Positions 24,934 to 34,381 are shown, counted from the stretch's first letter. The stretch is DNA of 64,000 nucleotides from Arthrobacter zhaoxinii (GCF_024385505.1 NZ_JANFLT010000005.1:248001-312000); one strand, 5' to 3'. Program-made: numbers and translations. The notes: generated from the letters alone by a model not told the origin.

Positions 24934-24976
24934 AAAAAAGCGGGGCGGCTGCCAACTGGCAGCCGCCCCGCTTTTT
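24934..24976. terminator. Bidirectional terminator between rbpA and the mannosyltransferase gene
   Basis: AGCGGGGCGGCTGCC pairs with GGCAGCCGCCCCGCT (24939-24953 with 24958-24972). A-tract on the left and TTTTT on the right. Confidence 0.92.
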
Positions 24977-24985
24977 CGTGTCGGC

Positions 24986-25714
24986 TCAGCCGCGTCCGGT
25001 GAGCTTCTGCCAACGGGCGGTCAGTCCCCAGCGGGTCACATTGGCCATCGCCTCGACCACGATGTTGCCGCTCATCTTCGAGTCCCCCAGCTCGCGCTCA
25101 ACGAAGGTAATCGGCACCTCGGTGATGGACAGCCCCATGCGTGCCACGCGGAACGTCATGTCCACCTGGAAGCCGTAGCCAACGGATTCGACGGCGCCCA
25201 GGTCCAGCTGCTCGAGGGTGCCGCGGCGGAAGGCACGGTAGCCGGCCGTGATATCGCGGACCGGGATGCCCAGCATGAACCGCGAATATGTGCTTCCCGC
25301 ACGGGAGAGCAGTTTGCGGTGAAGCGGCCAGTTGACCACCGATCCCCCCGTGACCCAGCGGGAACCGATGACGAGGTCTGCGCCGGCCTTGGAAGCCTCC
25401 AGCAGCCGGGGCAGTTCCTCCGGGCGGTGCGAGCCGTCGGCGTCCATTTCCACCAGGATGTCGTAGCCGCGTTCCAGGCCCCATCGGAAGCCGGCAATGT
25501 ACGCTGCTCCGAGCCCTTCCTTGCCCTTGCGGTGCAGTACGTGCACCTGCGGGTCTTCAGCGGCGATTTTGTCGGCGTAGGCACCGGTGCCGTCCGGGCT
25601 GTTATCGTCCGCAATCAGTACATCCGAATCGGGAACTGCGTTCCGCAGCCGCTTCAGTGTGATGGGGAGCGACTCGATCTCGTTGTATGTGGGGATGATG
25701 GTCAGGACACGCAC
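24986..25714 (-). CDS. Polyprenol-phosphate mannosyltransferase (DPM1/Ppm1 catalytic domain)
   Basis: GT2 enzyme, 242 aa. It transfers mannose from GDP-mannose to polyprenyl phosphate, making the lipid donor for lipoglycans and protein O-mannosylation. Motifs are [17 protein letters not shown] (nucleotide site), [10 protein letters not shown] (DxD metal site), GSRWVTGG and [11 protein letters not shown]. It is the free-standing catalytic unit, without the acyltransferase domain or membrane anchor found fused in some mycobacterial proteins. The GTG start at 25714 follows GAAAGG. A TATACT box lies about 75 bp upstream on this strand. Confidence 0.92.
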   Translation of the reverse strand: MRVLTIIPTYNEIESLPITLKRLRNAVPDSDVLIADDNSPDGTGAYADKIAAEDPQVHVLHRKGKEGLGAAYIAGFRWGLERGYDILVEMDADGSHRPEELPRLLEASKAGADLVIGSRWVTGGSVVNWPLHRKLLSRAGSTYSRFMLGIPVRDITAGYRAFRRGTLEQLDLGAVESVGYGFQVDMTFRVARMGLSITEVPITFVERELGDSKMSGNIVVEAMANVTRWGLTARWQKLTGRG

Positions 25715-26206
25715 TCGGTAAGCCTTTCAGCGGACGCACGCCGCGGTGTTCGGGGCCGGGACGGGAGAACTCCCCCGGCAGACTATCCAGTATATGGGAG
25801 TATGCGGCGCGTCAGGTCGGGCCCCGGGGCTCCGGACAGCACAACCGGGCGGGTCCAGCCGTCTTCGGGCCAGTTCCGGCGCAACTGCCGGACCTGTTTT
25901 CTACTGACGGTTGGACCCACCCGGTTGTGTAATGCCGGACCCGGTCACCGGCACGGCGGAGCATCTGCTCCGGTGCACGTAGTGCGGGCCATGGCAGCAC
26001 GGAGCCGGTTAAACGGCCCCCAAAGCACCCTCTGGAAGAGATCCAGTAAGCGCCCGGTACGCCTGAATCAGCCGGCTCCGACTGCGATGCTCATAGCCTA
26101 CGTGCTGGTCGGCCCCTGTCAATAAGGCCGCTGACTAGGACGTTTGTGTGTTCCTGCAGGTCAGACGCAGTTCCGGGGGCTGGGAGCGGACGGGTAGTTT
26201 TACCGT
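25715..26206. other. 492-bp intergenic region with a large hairpin
   Basis: No convincing gene. It holds the likely promoter of the mannosyltransferase gene (minus-strand TATACT around 25790) and a 90-bp inverted-repeat structure at 25840-25929. From 25930 to 26206 I see only GC-rich sequence with no clear signal. Confidence 0.6.
25840..25929. repeat. Large imperfect inverted repeat with nested hairpin
   Basis: The left arm 25840-25863 and right arm 25906-25929 are complementary over 24 bp with two mismatches. Inside, CAGTTCCGGC (25871-25880) pairs with GCCGGACCTG (25887-25896) with one mismatch. The paired sequence starts CACAACCGGG. There is no T-tract next to the outer stem. Confidence 0.75.
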
Positions 26207-27853
26207 TCACATCAGATCCGGTGCGCGGTAGAGCTCCCGGCCGTTGTGGACGGTCTGCAGGCAGCGCGGCTGGTCGCCGTTGTCCAGGGCGGGCAGCAGC
26301 GGGGTTCCGGCGCGTGGATCAGTGCTCCATGCCGAGACGTTGGCATCCGGCGTCTGGACCATCAGTTCCTGCACCTCCCAGAGTGCGAAGGACGCAGGCG
26401 CACCGGCGGCCAGCTGGCCCCGCATGAAATTGCTCTCCCCTGCCGCACGCCAGCCGGCCCGGGTGTGGCCGATAAACGCCGCCCGCGCCGAGACCCGCTC
26501 CTTCGGGTTGGAGTGGGACACTGCGGCGCGCACACCGGACCAGGGGTCCAGCGGCAGGACGGGAGTGTCGGAACCCAGGGCGACGGGCACGCCGGCGGAG
26601 AGCAGCGAGGCCATGCGGTTCATGTTTTCGCGCCTGTCGCCGAGGCGCTGCTCGTAAAGTCCGCCGGGGTGGCCCCATGCAGCATCGAACCCGGGCTGCA
26701 GGCTGACACTGACGCCAAAGCGCAGCAGTTCTGCGATGGCGGCGTCATCGGTCAGTTCTGCATGCTCCAGCCGGTGGTGGGCCGCCCGGACAGCCGCCTC
26801 CCCGACGGCGTCGGCGGCGATGCGCAGTCCGGCCAGTGCGGTGTCCATGCCCCCGTCGCCGATGACGTGGAAGCCGCCCTGCAGCCCGGCGCGGGTCATC
26901 AGTTCGAGATGGCGACCCACCTGTTCCGCCGTCAGGTACATCGTGCCGGTGGTTTCGGGGCGGTCGGTGTACCCCTCGCGGAGCGCGGCGGTCCGGGCGC
27001 CGAAGGAACCGTCAATATTCAGGTCCCCGGCCAGACCCAGCAGCCTGCCTTCGAAGAAGTCCACCAGGCCGGTTACTTCTGCCTCGTTCTCCACCAGCTG
27101 GCCCCAGTACGGCAGGACCTGCGGCAGCGGCTCGTCGCCGAGCGGCCCGTCGAGGCCCAGCAACCGGCGCAGGTCCTCCGGCGGCGCGATGTGGGGTGCG
27201 GCCATTTCGGCCACTGCCACCACACCGCGGGAAGCGGCGTGCTTCAGGGCGGCCAGCTGGAACACTGCGCGCTGGTCCGGATCGGCGTCGCGCGCGACGG
27301 TGCGGGCGGCGTCGTGGGCGGCACGGACAACGAACCCGTTGTCCCAGCCGTCGTATTCCTGCAGCCGCAGTTCGGCCGCCAGCGTGCCGGACACGGCCGC
27401 GCAGTGCACATCGGAGCGGGAGAGGTAGACGGCCCGGTTGCCGGACGCAGCATCAAGCTCCGCAGCGGTGGGCGCGCGCCGTTCCGGCCAGCGCGACTCG
27501 TCCCAGTTGGACCCCAGGATCAGTCCGGTGGTTCCGGCCGCATAGTCCGAGACTTTGTCCAGCAGGTCTGCAAGCGAGGTGCAGCCGCTCAGGTCCAGGG
27601 TGGTCAGGGACATGCCCAGTTCGGTGGTGTGGACGTGGGAGTCCACGAAGCCGGGGGCAACCAGTGCGCCCTGCAGATCCACCACGTCCATCTTGCTGTC
27701 CTGGATGGAGGTAGCGGCCTGCTCGGAACCGACCCAGGCCACGGTGTCGCCGTCGACCAGCATGGCGGTGGCAAAGGGATCGCCGGCGCTGTAGACCGAA
27801 CCGTTGCGGTAGAGCGTCAGGGTGCGGGCGCTCGGGATTTCACTGCCGTTCAA
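26207..27853 (-). CDS. Amidohydrolase of the YtcJ-like metal-dependent family
   Basis: About 548 aa. The N-terminal beta-sandwich part (TLYRNGSVYSAGDPFATAM) leads to the metal site DSHVHTTELG. Further metal or active-site residues follow, including HVIGDGGMDTAL and HRLEHAELTDD, and LGSDTPVLPLDPW, where an Asp ends the barrel. This matches YtcJ/imidazolonepropionase-type amidohydrolases; substrate unknown. I favour the TTG at 27853 because AGGTGAG sits just upstream. A GTG at 27877 would add eight residues but lacks an SD. It lies directly after helY on the same strand. Confidence 0.88.
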   Translation of the reverse strand: MNGSEIPSARTLTLYRNGSVYSAGDPFATAMLVDGDTVAWVGSEQAATSIQDSKMDVVDLQGALVAPGFVDSHVHTTELGMSLTTLDLSGCTSLADLLDKVSDYAAGTTGLILGSNWDESRWPERRAPTAAELDAASGNRAVYLSRSDVHCAAVSGTLAAELRLQEYDGWDNGFVVRAAHDAARTVARDADPDQRAVFQLAALKHAASRGVVAVAEMAAPHIAPPEDLRRLLGLDGPLGDEPLPQVLPYWGQLVENEAEVTGLVDFFEGRLLGLAGDLNIDGSFGARTAALREGYTDRPETTGTMYLTAEQVGRHLELMTRAGLQGGFHVIGDGGMDTALAGLRIAADAVGEAAVRAAHHRLEHAELTDDAAIAELLRFGVSVSLQPGFDAAWGHPGGLYEQRLGDRRENMNRMASLLSAGVPVALGSDTPVLPLDPWSGVRAAVSHSNPKERVSARAAFIGHTRAGWRAAGESNFMRGQLAAGAPASFALWEVQELMVQTPDANVSAWSTDPRAGTPLLPALDNGDQPRCLQTVHNGRELYRAPDLM

Positions 27854-27898
27854 GGACTCACCTGTTTTCTGTAGCACGTTGGGGATGGGAGGCGGGGT

Positions 27899-30775
27899 TC
27901 AGTCGCCGACGTTGGAGTAGGCGACGACGCCGCGCCGCACCAGGGAGATGGCGTCCAGGAAGCGGCGGCGCATGCCCGCCGGTAGATCCGGAACCTTGGC
28001 CAGCTGGTCCAGCAGGTCGATCACCTGCTTGGCCCAGCGGACAAAGTCCCCCGCGGCCAGTTCGGTGCCGTTCAGGGCCACCTGCAGGTGCTTGCCCTTG
28101 ACCCACTTGTACATGGGCCACACCAGTCCCAGCTCCGGCTCGCCTGTCTGGGGCAGCCGGGACGCTTCTTCCAGGTCCGTGAGTTCGGACCACTGGCGGA
28201 TGACGGTGTCCACTGCCGATTCCAGCGAAACACTGGGCATTTTCGGCCGCAGTCCGCGCTCTTCCCGCTTGGCCTGGTAGACCAGGGTGGAGGCCAGGCA
28301 GGCGAGTTCGGCGGCATCAAGGTCATCGAAGGCGCCGTGTTCCAGCGACAGGGCGACCAGTAGGTCCTTTTCGCCGTAGATCCGGCGCAGTTTCTGCCCG
28401 GCGGGGGTCACGCCGTCGGTGCCGGTCTCGTCCGGGGTGACGTAGCCGTACCGGGTCAGCACGTCACAGACCCGGTCAAAGGTCTTGGCGATGGTGTTGG
28501 TGCGGCCCCGGATCTGGCCCACGAGGTTGTCGGTTTCCCGGCGCAGCTTCCACCAGCGCTCGGCCCAGCGGGCGTGGTCTTCACGGTCGCTGCACCCGTG
28601 GCAGGGGTGGGCGCGCATTTTCCGGCGCAGTTCCGCTATGGCCTTCTCCTGCCGCTCCGTGCCGGCGGTGTGCATGGCATTGGCGCGGGTGGCTGCCGGC
28701 CGCGGCGGCCGGTGGTCATGCAGGGCATTGCGGAGCGAGGAGGACAGGTCGCGCCGGTCCTTGGGTGAGCGGGAGTTGAAGGATTTCGGGATGCGGATGT
28801 GCGATACCGGTTCCAGGGCGTCGTCGAGGTCCGCTGCACTGATGCGCCGGATCTGCTTGTCCTCGGTCAGGATGGCAGGCCGGACTTCGCGGGCGGACGC
28901 GTCCACGTCCAGCACGACGGCGTGGCCGGAGTTCCGGCCGCCGGGAAGGAAGACGATGTCGCCGGGGCGCAGGTTCTCCAGCGAGGCGGCAGCGGAACTG
29001 CGCCGATTCCGGGCCTTGGTCTTGGAGGCGGTGTTTTCCAGGTCCGAAAGCTGCCGGCGCAGGGCTGCGTACTCGTTGAAGTCGCCCAGATGGCAGGTCA
29101 TGGCCTTCTCGTAGCCGGCCAGCGACTCTTCGCGGGAGCGTACCTGCTTGGCCAGGCCCACGACGGACCGGTCCGCCTGGAACTGGGCGAAGGAGGACTC
29201 GAGGATCCCGCGGGCCCGTTCCCGGCCGAACTGGGCAATCAGGTTGATGCTCATGTTGTAGGTGGGCCGGAAACTGGAGTTCAGCGGGTACGTCCGGCGC
29301 GAGGCAAGGCCTGCCACGGCTGCCGGGTCGGTGCCGGGCTGCCACAGGACGACGGCGTGGCCCTCGACGTCGATCCCGCGGCGTCCGGCGCGGCCGGTCA
29401 GCTGGGTGTATTCGCCGGCGGTGATGTCCACATGGGCTTCACCGTTGAACTTGTCCAGCTTCTCCAGTACCACCGAGCGGGCCGGCATGTTGATGCCCAG
29501 GGCCAGGGTTTCGGTGGCGAACACCGCACGGACCAGGCCGGCGGCGAAGAGACGTTCCACCACTTCCTTGAAGGTGGGCAGCATGCCGGCGTGGTGGGCG
29601 GCGAAACCCCGCACCAGACCCTCCCGCCAGGTCCAGAAACCGAGCACTTCGAGGTCTTCCTCGGGGATGTCCTGGGTGGCTTCGTCCACAACGCGGGCAA
29701 TCTCCCGGCGTTCATCTTCATCCGTCAGCCACAGCCCGGACTCGACACACTGCCGGACGGCGCCCTCGCAGCCGTTTCGGGAAAAGATGAACGTGATCGC
29801 AGGCAGCAGGCCGTTGCGGTCCAGCTGGGCGATGACCTGCGGGCGGGAGGCGCGCTGGATGCGCGAAATCGGCGGGCCGCCGTGTCCCCCGCCGTGTCCC
29901 CCGCCGTGTCCCCCGCCGGAGCGGCCGCCGCGCGGGGAATCCCGCCGTCCGCCGCGGGAGGAACCCCGCGGCCCGCCCCAGTGGCTGCGCTGGTTGACGC
30001 GGGACTCCGCGCGGGCCAGCTCCATCAGCTCCGGGTTGACCCGGTAACGCTCCTTGATGCCCGGCTGTTCGTCTGCGGCCTCGTCGAAGGACACATCGGA
30101 TTCGAACAGGTCGAAGATGTCCCGTCCCACCATGACGTGCTGCCACAGGGGTACCGGCCGGTGCTCGGAAACCACCACGTCGGTGTCGCCGCGGACCGTG
30201 TCCAGCCAGGCACCGAATTCCTCTGCGTTGGACACGGTGGCGCTGAGCGACACCACCAGCACGTCGGAAGGCAGGTGGATGATCACTTCCTCCCACACGG
30301 CCCCGCGGAACCGGTCCGCCAGGTAATGCACCTCGTCCATGACCACGTAGCCGAGGTCCATGAGCGTGTCCGAGTTGGAGTACAGCATGTTCCGCAGCAC
30401 TTCGGTGGTCATGACCACGACGTCTGCATCGGGGTTGATGCTGGTGTCGCCGGTCAGCAGGCCCACCCGGTCGCTGCCGTAGGTTGCCGCCAGTTCACTG
30501 TACTTCTGGTTGCTCAGTGCCTTGATGGGCGTGGTGTAGAACGCCTTCAGCCCCTGCTGCAGGGCGAGGTACACGGCAAACTCCCCCACCACCGTCTTGC
30601 CGGCTCCCGTGGGGGCGGCGACGAGGACGCCGCGGCCTGCCTCGAGGGCCCCGCAGGCCTCGGACTGGAACGGGTCCAGCTCGAAGCCCAGCGACTGCTC
30701 GAAGACCCCCAAACGGGTCCTGGCATGTTCGGAACGTTGTTTCGCGGCAAGGTACCGCTCCGAAGGAGAAGTCAT
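27899..30775 (-). CDS. helY: Ski2/Mtr4-like DExH-box RNA helicase HelY
   Basis: 958 aa, superfamily II helicase of the actinobacterial HelY family, presumed to work in RNA processing or decay. It has the Q-type DPFQSEACGAL element, Walker A APTGAGKT (54-61), DEVH (147-150) and SLSAT (177-181). Motifs V and VI are TLALGINMPARSVV and QLTGRAGRRGID. A DSHCT-type C-terminal helical domain ends it. Between the two RecA lobes, residues 267-300 form an Arg/Gly-rich insert with RGG motifs and GGGH repeats. The ATG at 30775 is six bases after a TAGGCT box. It lies downstream of tatA-tatC. Confidence 0.93.
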   Translation of the reverse strand: MTSPSERYLAAKQRSEHARTRLGVFEQSLGFELDPFQSEACGALEAGRGVLVAAPTGAGKTVVGEFAVYLALQQGLKAFYTTPIKALSNQKYSELAATYGSDRVGLLTGDTSINPDADVVVMTTEVLRNMLYSNSDTLMDLGYVVMDEVHYLADRFRGAVWEEVIIHLPSDVLVVSLSATVSNAEEFGAWLDTVRGDTDVVVSEHRPVPLWQHVMVGRDIFDLFESDVSFDEAADEQPGIKERYRVNPELMELARAESRVNQRSHWGGPRGSSRGGRRDSPRGGRSGGGHGGGHGGGHGGPPISRIQRASRPQVIAQLDRNGLLPAITFIFSRNGCEGAVRQCVESGLWLTDEDERREIARVVDEATQDIPEEDLEVLGFWTWREGLVRGFAAHHAGMLPTFKEVVERLFAAGLVRAVFATETLALGINMPARSVVLEKLDKFNGEAHVDITAGEYTQLTGRAGRRGIDVEGHAVVLWQPGTDPAAVAGLASRRTYPLNSSFRPTYNMSINLIAQFGRERARGILESSFAQFQADRSVVGLAKQVRSREESLAGYEKAMTCHLGDFNEYAALRRQLSDLENTASKTKARNRRSSAAASLENLRPGDIVFLPGGRNSGHAVVLDVDASAREVRPAILTEDKQIRRISAADLDDALEPVSHIRIPKSFNSRSPKDRRDLSSSLRNALHDHRPPRPAATRANAMHTAGTERQEKAIAELRRKMRAHPCHGCSDREDHARWAERWWKLRRETDNLVGQIRGRTNTIAKTFDRVCDVLTRYGYVTPDETGTDGVTPAGQKLRRIYGEKDLLVALSLEHGAFDDLDAAELACLASTLVYQAKREERGLRPKMPSVSLESAVDTVIRQWSELTDLEEASRLPQTGEPELGLVWPMYKWVKGKHLQVALNGTELAAGDFVRWAKQVIDLLDQLAKVPDLPAGMRRRFLDAISLVRRGVVAYSNVGD
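29879..29925. repeat. Tandem 12-bp repeats inside helY
   Basis: CCGCCGTGTCCC recurs three times in tandem and encodes the GGGHGGGHGGGHGG stretch of the Arg/Gly-rich insert. Copy number may vary between strains. Confidence 0.8.
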
Positions 30776-30781
30776 AAACCC

Positions 30782-30787
30782 AGCCTA
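30782..30787 (-). promoter_or_regulatory. -10 box of helY (leaderless type)
   Basis: TAGGCT on the minus strand, six bases before ATG at 30775. Suggests helY has its own promoter downstream of tatC. Confidence 0.45.
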
Positions 30788-30847
30788 TGCGCTGCGCCCG
30801 AAGCCGGATGCCACAATCATCGGTGGGCGAACGCCGTACCCGCGGCC

Positions 30848-31675
30848 TTACAGCTTGTCGACGGGGGTTGCCGTGTCGACCTCGGCCTCGACGGCGGCCT
30901 CGCGGGCCGCCTGCTTCCGGAGGCGGCGCCGGTCATTGATCAGGCAGATGCCCACCGCTAGGGAGAACAGCGCCAGCAGGGGTGCGGCCAGGTAGAACAT
31001 GCTCAGGGCGTCGGCGCCGGGGGCTGCCATGGCTGCAAAGAGGCAGATGAGGAACACCGTGATGCGCCAGTATTTGATGATGGTCCGGCCGGTCAGCAGG
31101 CCGGCCAGGTTCAGCCCCACCAGGAAGACTGGAATGAGGAACGCAATGCCGAAGGCCAGCAGCAGCCGGAGCACAAAGGCCAGGTAGACCGAGGCCGTGA
31201 TGACGTTGGAGCCGCCTTCGGGGGTGAACTCCGTGAGGACCCGCACCGCGTTGGGAAGGATCAGCCAGGCCAGGTAAACGCCGCCGATGAACAGCGGCAC
31301 GGCGGCGGACAGGAATCCCAGGGCGGCCCGGCGCTCCTTGCGCTTCAGTCCGGGGGTGACGAACGCCCACGCCTGGTACAGCCAGACCGGGCTGGAGACC
31401 AGCAGCCCGATGAAGACCGAGACCTGGATCATCTGATCGAAAGGAGTTGCGACTCCCTCGAAGTTGATGGTGGTGAAGCGGCCGTCGCTGTTGCCTGCGT
31501 CCAGGAGCGGCTGGGTCAGGGCTTCAAAAACGGGCAGATACAGGAAGAACCCGCCTACGGTACCGAGGACAACGGCGATCCCGGACTTGAAGAGCCTGTT
31601 GCGGAACTCCCGCAGGTGCTCTTTAAGGGCCATCCGCCCTTCGGGGTTGGATTTGCGCCCTTTACGCAGCGCCAC
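30848..31675 (-). CDS. tatC: Sec-independent translocase subunit TatC
   Basis: Twin-arginine signal receptor subunit, 275 aa, six membrane helices. The N-terminal MALKEHLREFRNRLFKS is the cytosolic signal-binding region. LYQAWAFVTPGLKRKERR is the conserved first cytosolic loop, and LAFGIAFLIPVFLVGLNLAGLL a later helix. A GTG start at 31675 lies 5 bp after the tatA stop. The C-terminus is a charged tail (RRLRKQAAREAAVEAEVD). Translocates folded proteins such as Rieske QcrA precursors. Confidence 0.96.
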   Translation of the reverse strand: MALRKGRKSNPEGRMALKEHLREFRNRLFKSGIAVVLGTVGGFFLYLPVFEALTQPLLDAGNSDGRFTTINFEGVATPFDQMIQVSVFIGLLVSSPVWLYQAWAFVTPGLKRKERRAALGFLSAAVPLFIGGVYLAWLILPNAVRVLTEFTPEGGSNVITASVYLAFVLRLLLAFGIAFLIPVFLVGLNLAGLLTGRTIIKYWRITVFLICLFAAMAAPGADALSMFYLAAPLLALFSLAVGICLINDRRRLRKQAAREAAVEAEVDTATPVDKL

Positions 31676-31680
31676 GGCTG

Positions 31681-31989
31681 CTAGCGGCTGGTTGGCGGGT
31701 TACCCGCAGAATCCGGGGAACCTCCCGGGGTGCCGGACGGCGGAGTCTGCCCGGGGAAGAACGTCTGGTCGGACGCCGCAGGATGCTGTTCGGGGTTCAC
31801 GACCCGCCCCTGAACCGGATCGGTGTCCGCGGGCTTCGAAGGGCTCTCGTCCTTCATCTGGCGTACCTCGGACTTGAAGATGCGAAGGGACTGCCCCAGG
31901 CTCCTTGCCAGCCCCGGAAGCTTCGGAGCGCCGAAGAGCAGAATAGCCAGTACAACAATGACGATGATTTGCCAGCCTTCAAGCCTCAT
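31681..31989 (-). CDS. tatA: Sec-independent translocase subunit TatA
   Basis: 102 aa. One N-terminal membrane helix (WQIIVIVVLAILLFG) is followed by the hinge and amphipathic helix (APKLPGLARSLGQSLRIFK) and a Pro/Ser-rich acidic tail, the classic TatA plan. AAAGGA lies before the ATG at 31989, and a TAGTAT-type -10 box is at 32014-32019 on the minus strand. First gene of tatA-tatC. Confidence 0.94.
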   Translation of the reverse strand: MRLEGWQIIVIVVLAILLFGAPKLPGLARSLGQSLRIFKSEVRQMKDESPSKPADTDPVQGRVVNPEQHPAASDQTFFPGQTPPSGTPGGSPDSAGNPPTSR

Positions 31990-32021
31990 GGCGGTGTCCT
32001 TTCGTTGGAAAATATACTATG

Positions 32022-32357
32022 TCAGAGTTCCGGGAAATCGCGCCATGCCCGCGGCTGGCCTTTGGCCATACGCCGCTCGACACGGCGGCGCCGTCTGGCC
32101 TCGCTGCGGGCCGTCTTACCGGCATCGTAGGCCTTCCGTGCCTGGGCCGGCTCCGTGAAGATGCCTGCGGGCACCTCGTCGACGACGGTTGACTTCACGG
32201 TGTCCGGAGCGTTGAAGGACAGCTTCGCCGAAGCAGCTTCGAATTCCCGGAGGATACCGAGGAACCGCTTAAACAGCCGGTAGCCGATCAGGGCATAGAA
32301 ACCCGCGGCGCCTGCCGCGAGGGCAAGCCAAATCAGTATCCAGGACCACCAAGGCAT
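32022..32357 (-). CDS. Small single-span membrane protein, unknown function
   Basis: 111 aa: one N-terminal membrane helix (about 3-25, WWSWILIWLALAAGAAGFYALIG), then a helical cytosolic part and a very basic segment (ARRRRRVERRMAKG). No family recognised. It sits between pafBC and tatA and is probably conserved there in related genomes. The ATG at 32357 is six bases after TATGCT; GGAGGT abuts the ATG and is too close for an SD. Confidence 0.75.
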   Translation of the reverse strand: MPWWSWILIWLALAAGAAGFYALIGYRLFKRFLGILREFEAASAKLSFNAPDTVKSTVVDEVPAGIFTEPAQARKAYDAGKTARSEARRRRRVERRMAKGQPRAWRDFPEL

Positions 32358-32363
32358 ACCTCC

Positions 32364-32369
32364 AGCATA
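32364..32369 (-). promoter_or_regulatory. -10 box of the small membrane protein gene (leaderless type)
   Basis: TATGCT, six bases, ATG at 32357. Confidence 0.5.
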
Positions 32370-32400
32370 GTGGAGACTGTCTGGCCGGTCCGACCGGCAG

Positions 32401-34374
32401 CTAGGCGGGCGGGTAGTTTGCCGCAGCCTCCTGCAGCCAGGCGAGGGTGGCCTGCCGCAGCTCGGCAGGCCCCGCGACGGCGGCCGTTCCGCCCAGCCGG
32501 GCCGTGAAGGCCGGAATCCAGCCGGTGTCGGCCGTCCGCAGCTCCACCGCCGTCCGTCCGTCCGGCAACGCGGCCGTGCGTTCGGCGTCGTAGGCCTCGG
32601 CGACCCAGAGGGCGGCCGGTTCCAGGACCAGGGTGACCCGAAGATCCAGCGGGCCGGGAGTGAACAGACTGGCAGGGAACGCAGCCCCGGGCTCCGGGGC
32701 GTGGGTCAACGCCGGCCCTGTCTCCCGCACGCCATGGATGCGGTCAACCCGGAAATTCCGCGGAGCCTCCGCCCGGTGGCACCACGCCTCGAGGTACCAG
32801 GTGTTGTCCACGGAGAAGAGGCGCCGGGGGTCGATGGTGCGGAGGGTGACTTCGTCGCGGCGCGGCACCAGGTAGCGCAGTTCGAGCTGGCGCGTGCCGG
32901 CAATTGCCTGCTGGAGTTCAGCCAGCACGGTGCCGCCGGCAGCATCGTCCAGGCGTGCCGCAACGGCGGTGCCGACGCTGCCGGCCTCCCCCGCGGCCTC
33001 GGTCAGTTTCTCCAGGGTGCTGGCGACGGCGGCGGAGGAACCGATGCCCGGCAGCGCCGACAGTGTGTCCAACCCCACGATCAGGGCCGCTGCCTCGTCC
33101 ATGCCGAAACGCACCGGTTCGGAGAGGTTCTCAGCGTTCTCAATGTAGATCCGGTCGTCGTCGAAACTGACGTCCATCAGTCCGTTGGGGTAGTGCCGCG
33201 GCCCACTCACGAACAGCAGGTCCAGATCCTTGGCCAGCTGTTCCTTGCTGACACCGAAGGCAGCAGCGGTCTCGTTCATATCTGCGCCCTGGTTCCCCAG
33301 CACGTAGGGCACCAGGTCCAGCAGGCGCGTGAGGTGGTCCTGTGCACCCGCGGCCGCCGCGCGGCGCGCCGGAGCGGGGGCCGCGGCCAGGTCGAAGCCG
33401 GGCAGCGGCAGGCTCTGGGCTTCCAGTGCGCGCGTGAGGGCCGTGCGGACGGCGTCCACGTACTCAGCGGGCGCGACGGCGACGGCGGCCGCGCCCAGCG
33501 CAGCGGTGTCAGCGGCCAGCGCGTCCAGGTCACGGACCAGCAGATGCAGTCGGTCCCGGCCTGCATCTGCTGCGTCCACGGATTCCGCCTGCAGCCGCAG
33601 CGCAGCCCCGGCCCCGGGGCGTACATCCACCACTGCCGGCCGCGGAGCATAGACATCATCCAGGGACGCCAGCGAGGTGTCGATGTCAAAGTCCGCCGGT
33701 ACGGTGTACGTGCCCGGCCGCAGCCGGACCGGACCCTCCATGCGGGAAAGCCGGAAGATCCGTTCCGCTGCGCGGTCCAGGTCGTAACCCACCAGGTACC
33801 AGTGGCCGAAACGGCTGCCCATCCCCCACGGCTGCACCCGGCGTTCGGACTGCGCGGCGGAGCCCGGCGGCCGGTAGCCGAACGTCACGGGGGTGCGGGT
33901 GGTGGCTGCGCGCCAGACCTCGTCGAAATGCGGATCGTTGGTCCGGATGCTGGGCTGCAGGGGGATGGCGGCGGCGTCTTCGGGCAGCACGCCCCGGGCG
34001 GAGAGTTTGCGCAGCGCGCGGGCTGCGGCGGAGCCGAGCGAAGCCTGGTCCCACATGCGGGCGGCCAGGGTCAGGACGGCGGATTCCTCGGGGGTGAAGC
34101 GGACACCCGGAAGCCGGTACGCGTCCTGCCGGATGCGGTAGCGCTGGGTCGTGTTGTCCTCGAACATTGCCTCTTCGCTGTAGGACTCCACCGGTATGCC
34201 CTGCTCACGCAGGAACGCCTTGTCCCGGTCGAAGAGTTTCTCCCGCGCATCGGCGGTGGCGGCTTCTGAGTACAGTTCAATCTCTTCGAACAACTCGTGC
34301 TTGGTAAAGCCCCTGCGCGTGGAAAGCAGCGCAATGACCAGGTTCAGCAGGCGTTCGGTTCTCTTGGCGGACAC
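32401..34374 (-). CDS. pafBC: PafBC fused WYL-domain DNA-damage transcriptional regulator
   Basis: 657 aa made of two copies of winged helix plus WYL domain, the PafB and PafC halves in one chain. Copy 1 has RTERLLNLVIALLSTRRGFTKHEL and the WYL strand GHWYLVGYDLDRAAERIFRLSR. Copy 2 starts near ARRAAAAGAQDHLTRLLDLVPYVL and has DNTWYLEAWCHRAEAPRNFRVDRI. In related actinobacteria PafBC switches on recA and other repair genes after DNA damage, independently of LexA. The true start is GTG at 34374 (VSAKRTER), seven bases after TAGATT. Open frame upstream runs through the terminator and is not coding. Confidence 0.94.
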   Translation of the reverse strand: MSAKRTERLLNLVIALLSTRRGFTKHELFEEIELYSEAATADAREKLFDRDKAFLREQGIPVESYSEEAMFEDNTTQRYRIRQDAYRLPGVRFTPEESAVLTLAARMWDQASLGSAAARALRKLSARGVLPEDAAAIPLQPSIRTNDPHFDEVWRAATTRTPVTFGYRPPGSAAQSERRVQPWGMGSRFGHWYLVGYDLDRAAERIFRLSRMEGPVRLRPGTYTVPADFDIDTSLASLDDVYAPRPAVVDVRPGAGAALRLQAESVDAADAGRDRLHLLVRDLDALAADTAALGAAAVAVAPAEYVDAVRTALTRALEAQSLPLPGFDLAAAPAPARRAAAAGAQDHLTRLLDLVPYVLGNQGADMNETAAAFGVSKEQLAKDLDLLFVSGPRHYPNGLMDVSFDDDRIYIENAENLSEPVRFGMDEAAALIVGLDTLSALPGIGSSAAVASTLEKLTEAAGEAGSVGTAVAARLDDAAGGTVLAELQQAIAGTRQLELRYLVPRRDEVTLRTIDPRRLFSVDNTWYLEAWCHRAEAPRNFRVDRIHGVRETGPALTHAPEPGAAFPASLFTPGPLDLRVTLVLEPAALWVAEAYDAERTAALPDGRTAVELRTADTGWIPAFTARLGGTAAVAGPAELRQATLAWLQEAAANYPPA

Positions 34375-34381
34375 GGGAGCT

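Noticed and set aside
28799-30961. Long open frame on the + strand opposite helY
   Set aside because: Antisense shadow of helY; no domain or ribosome site.
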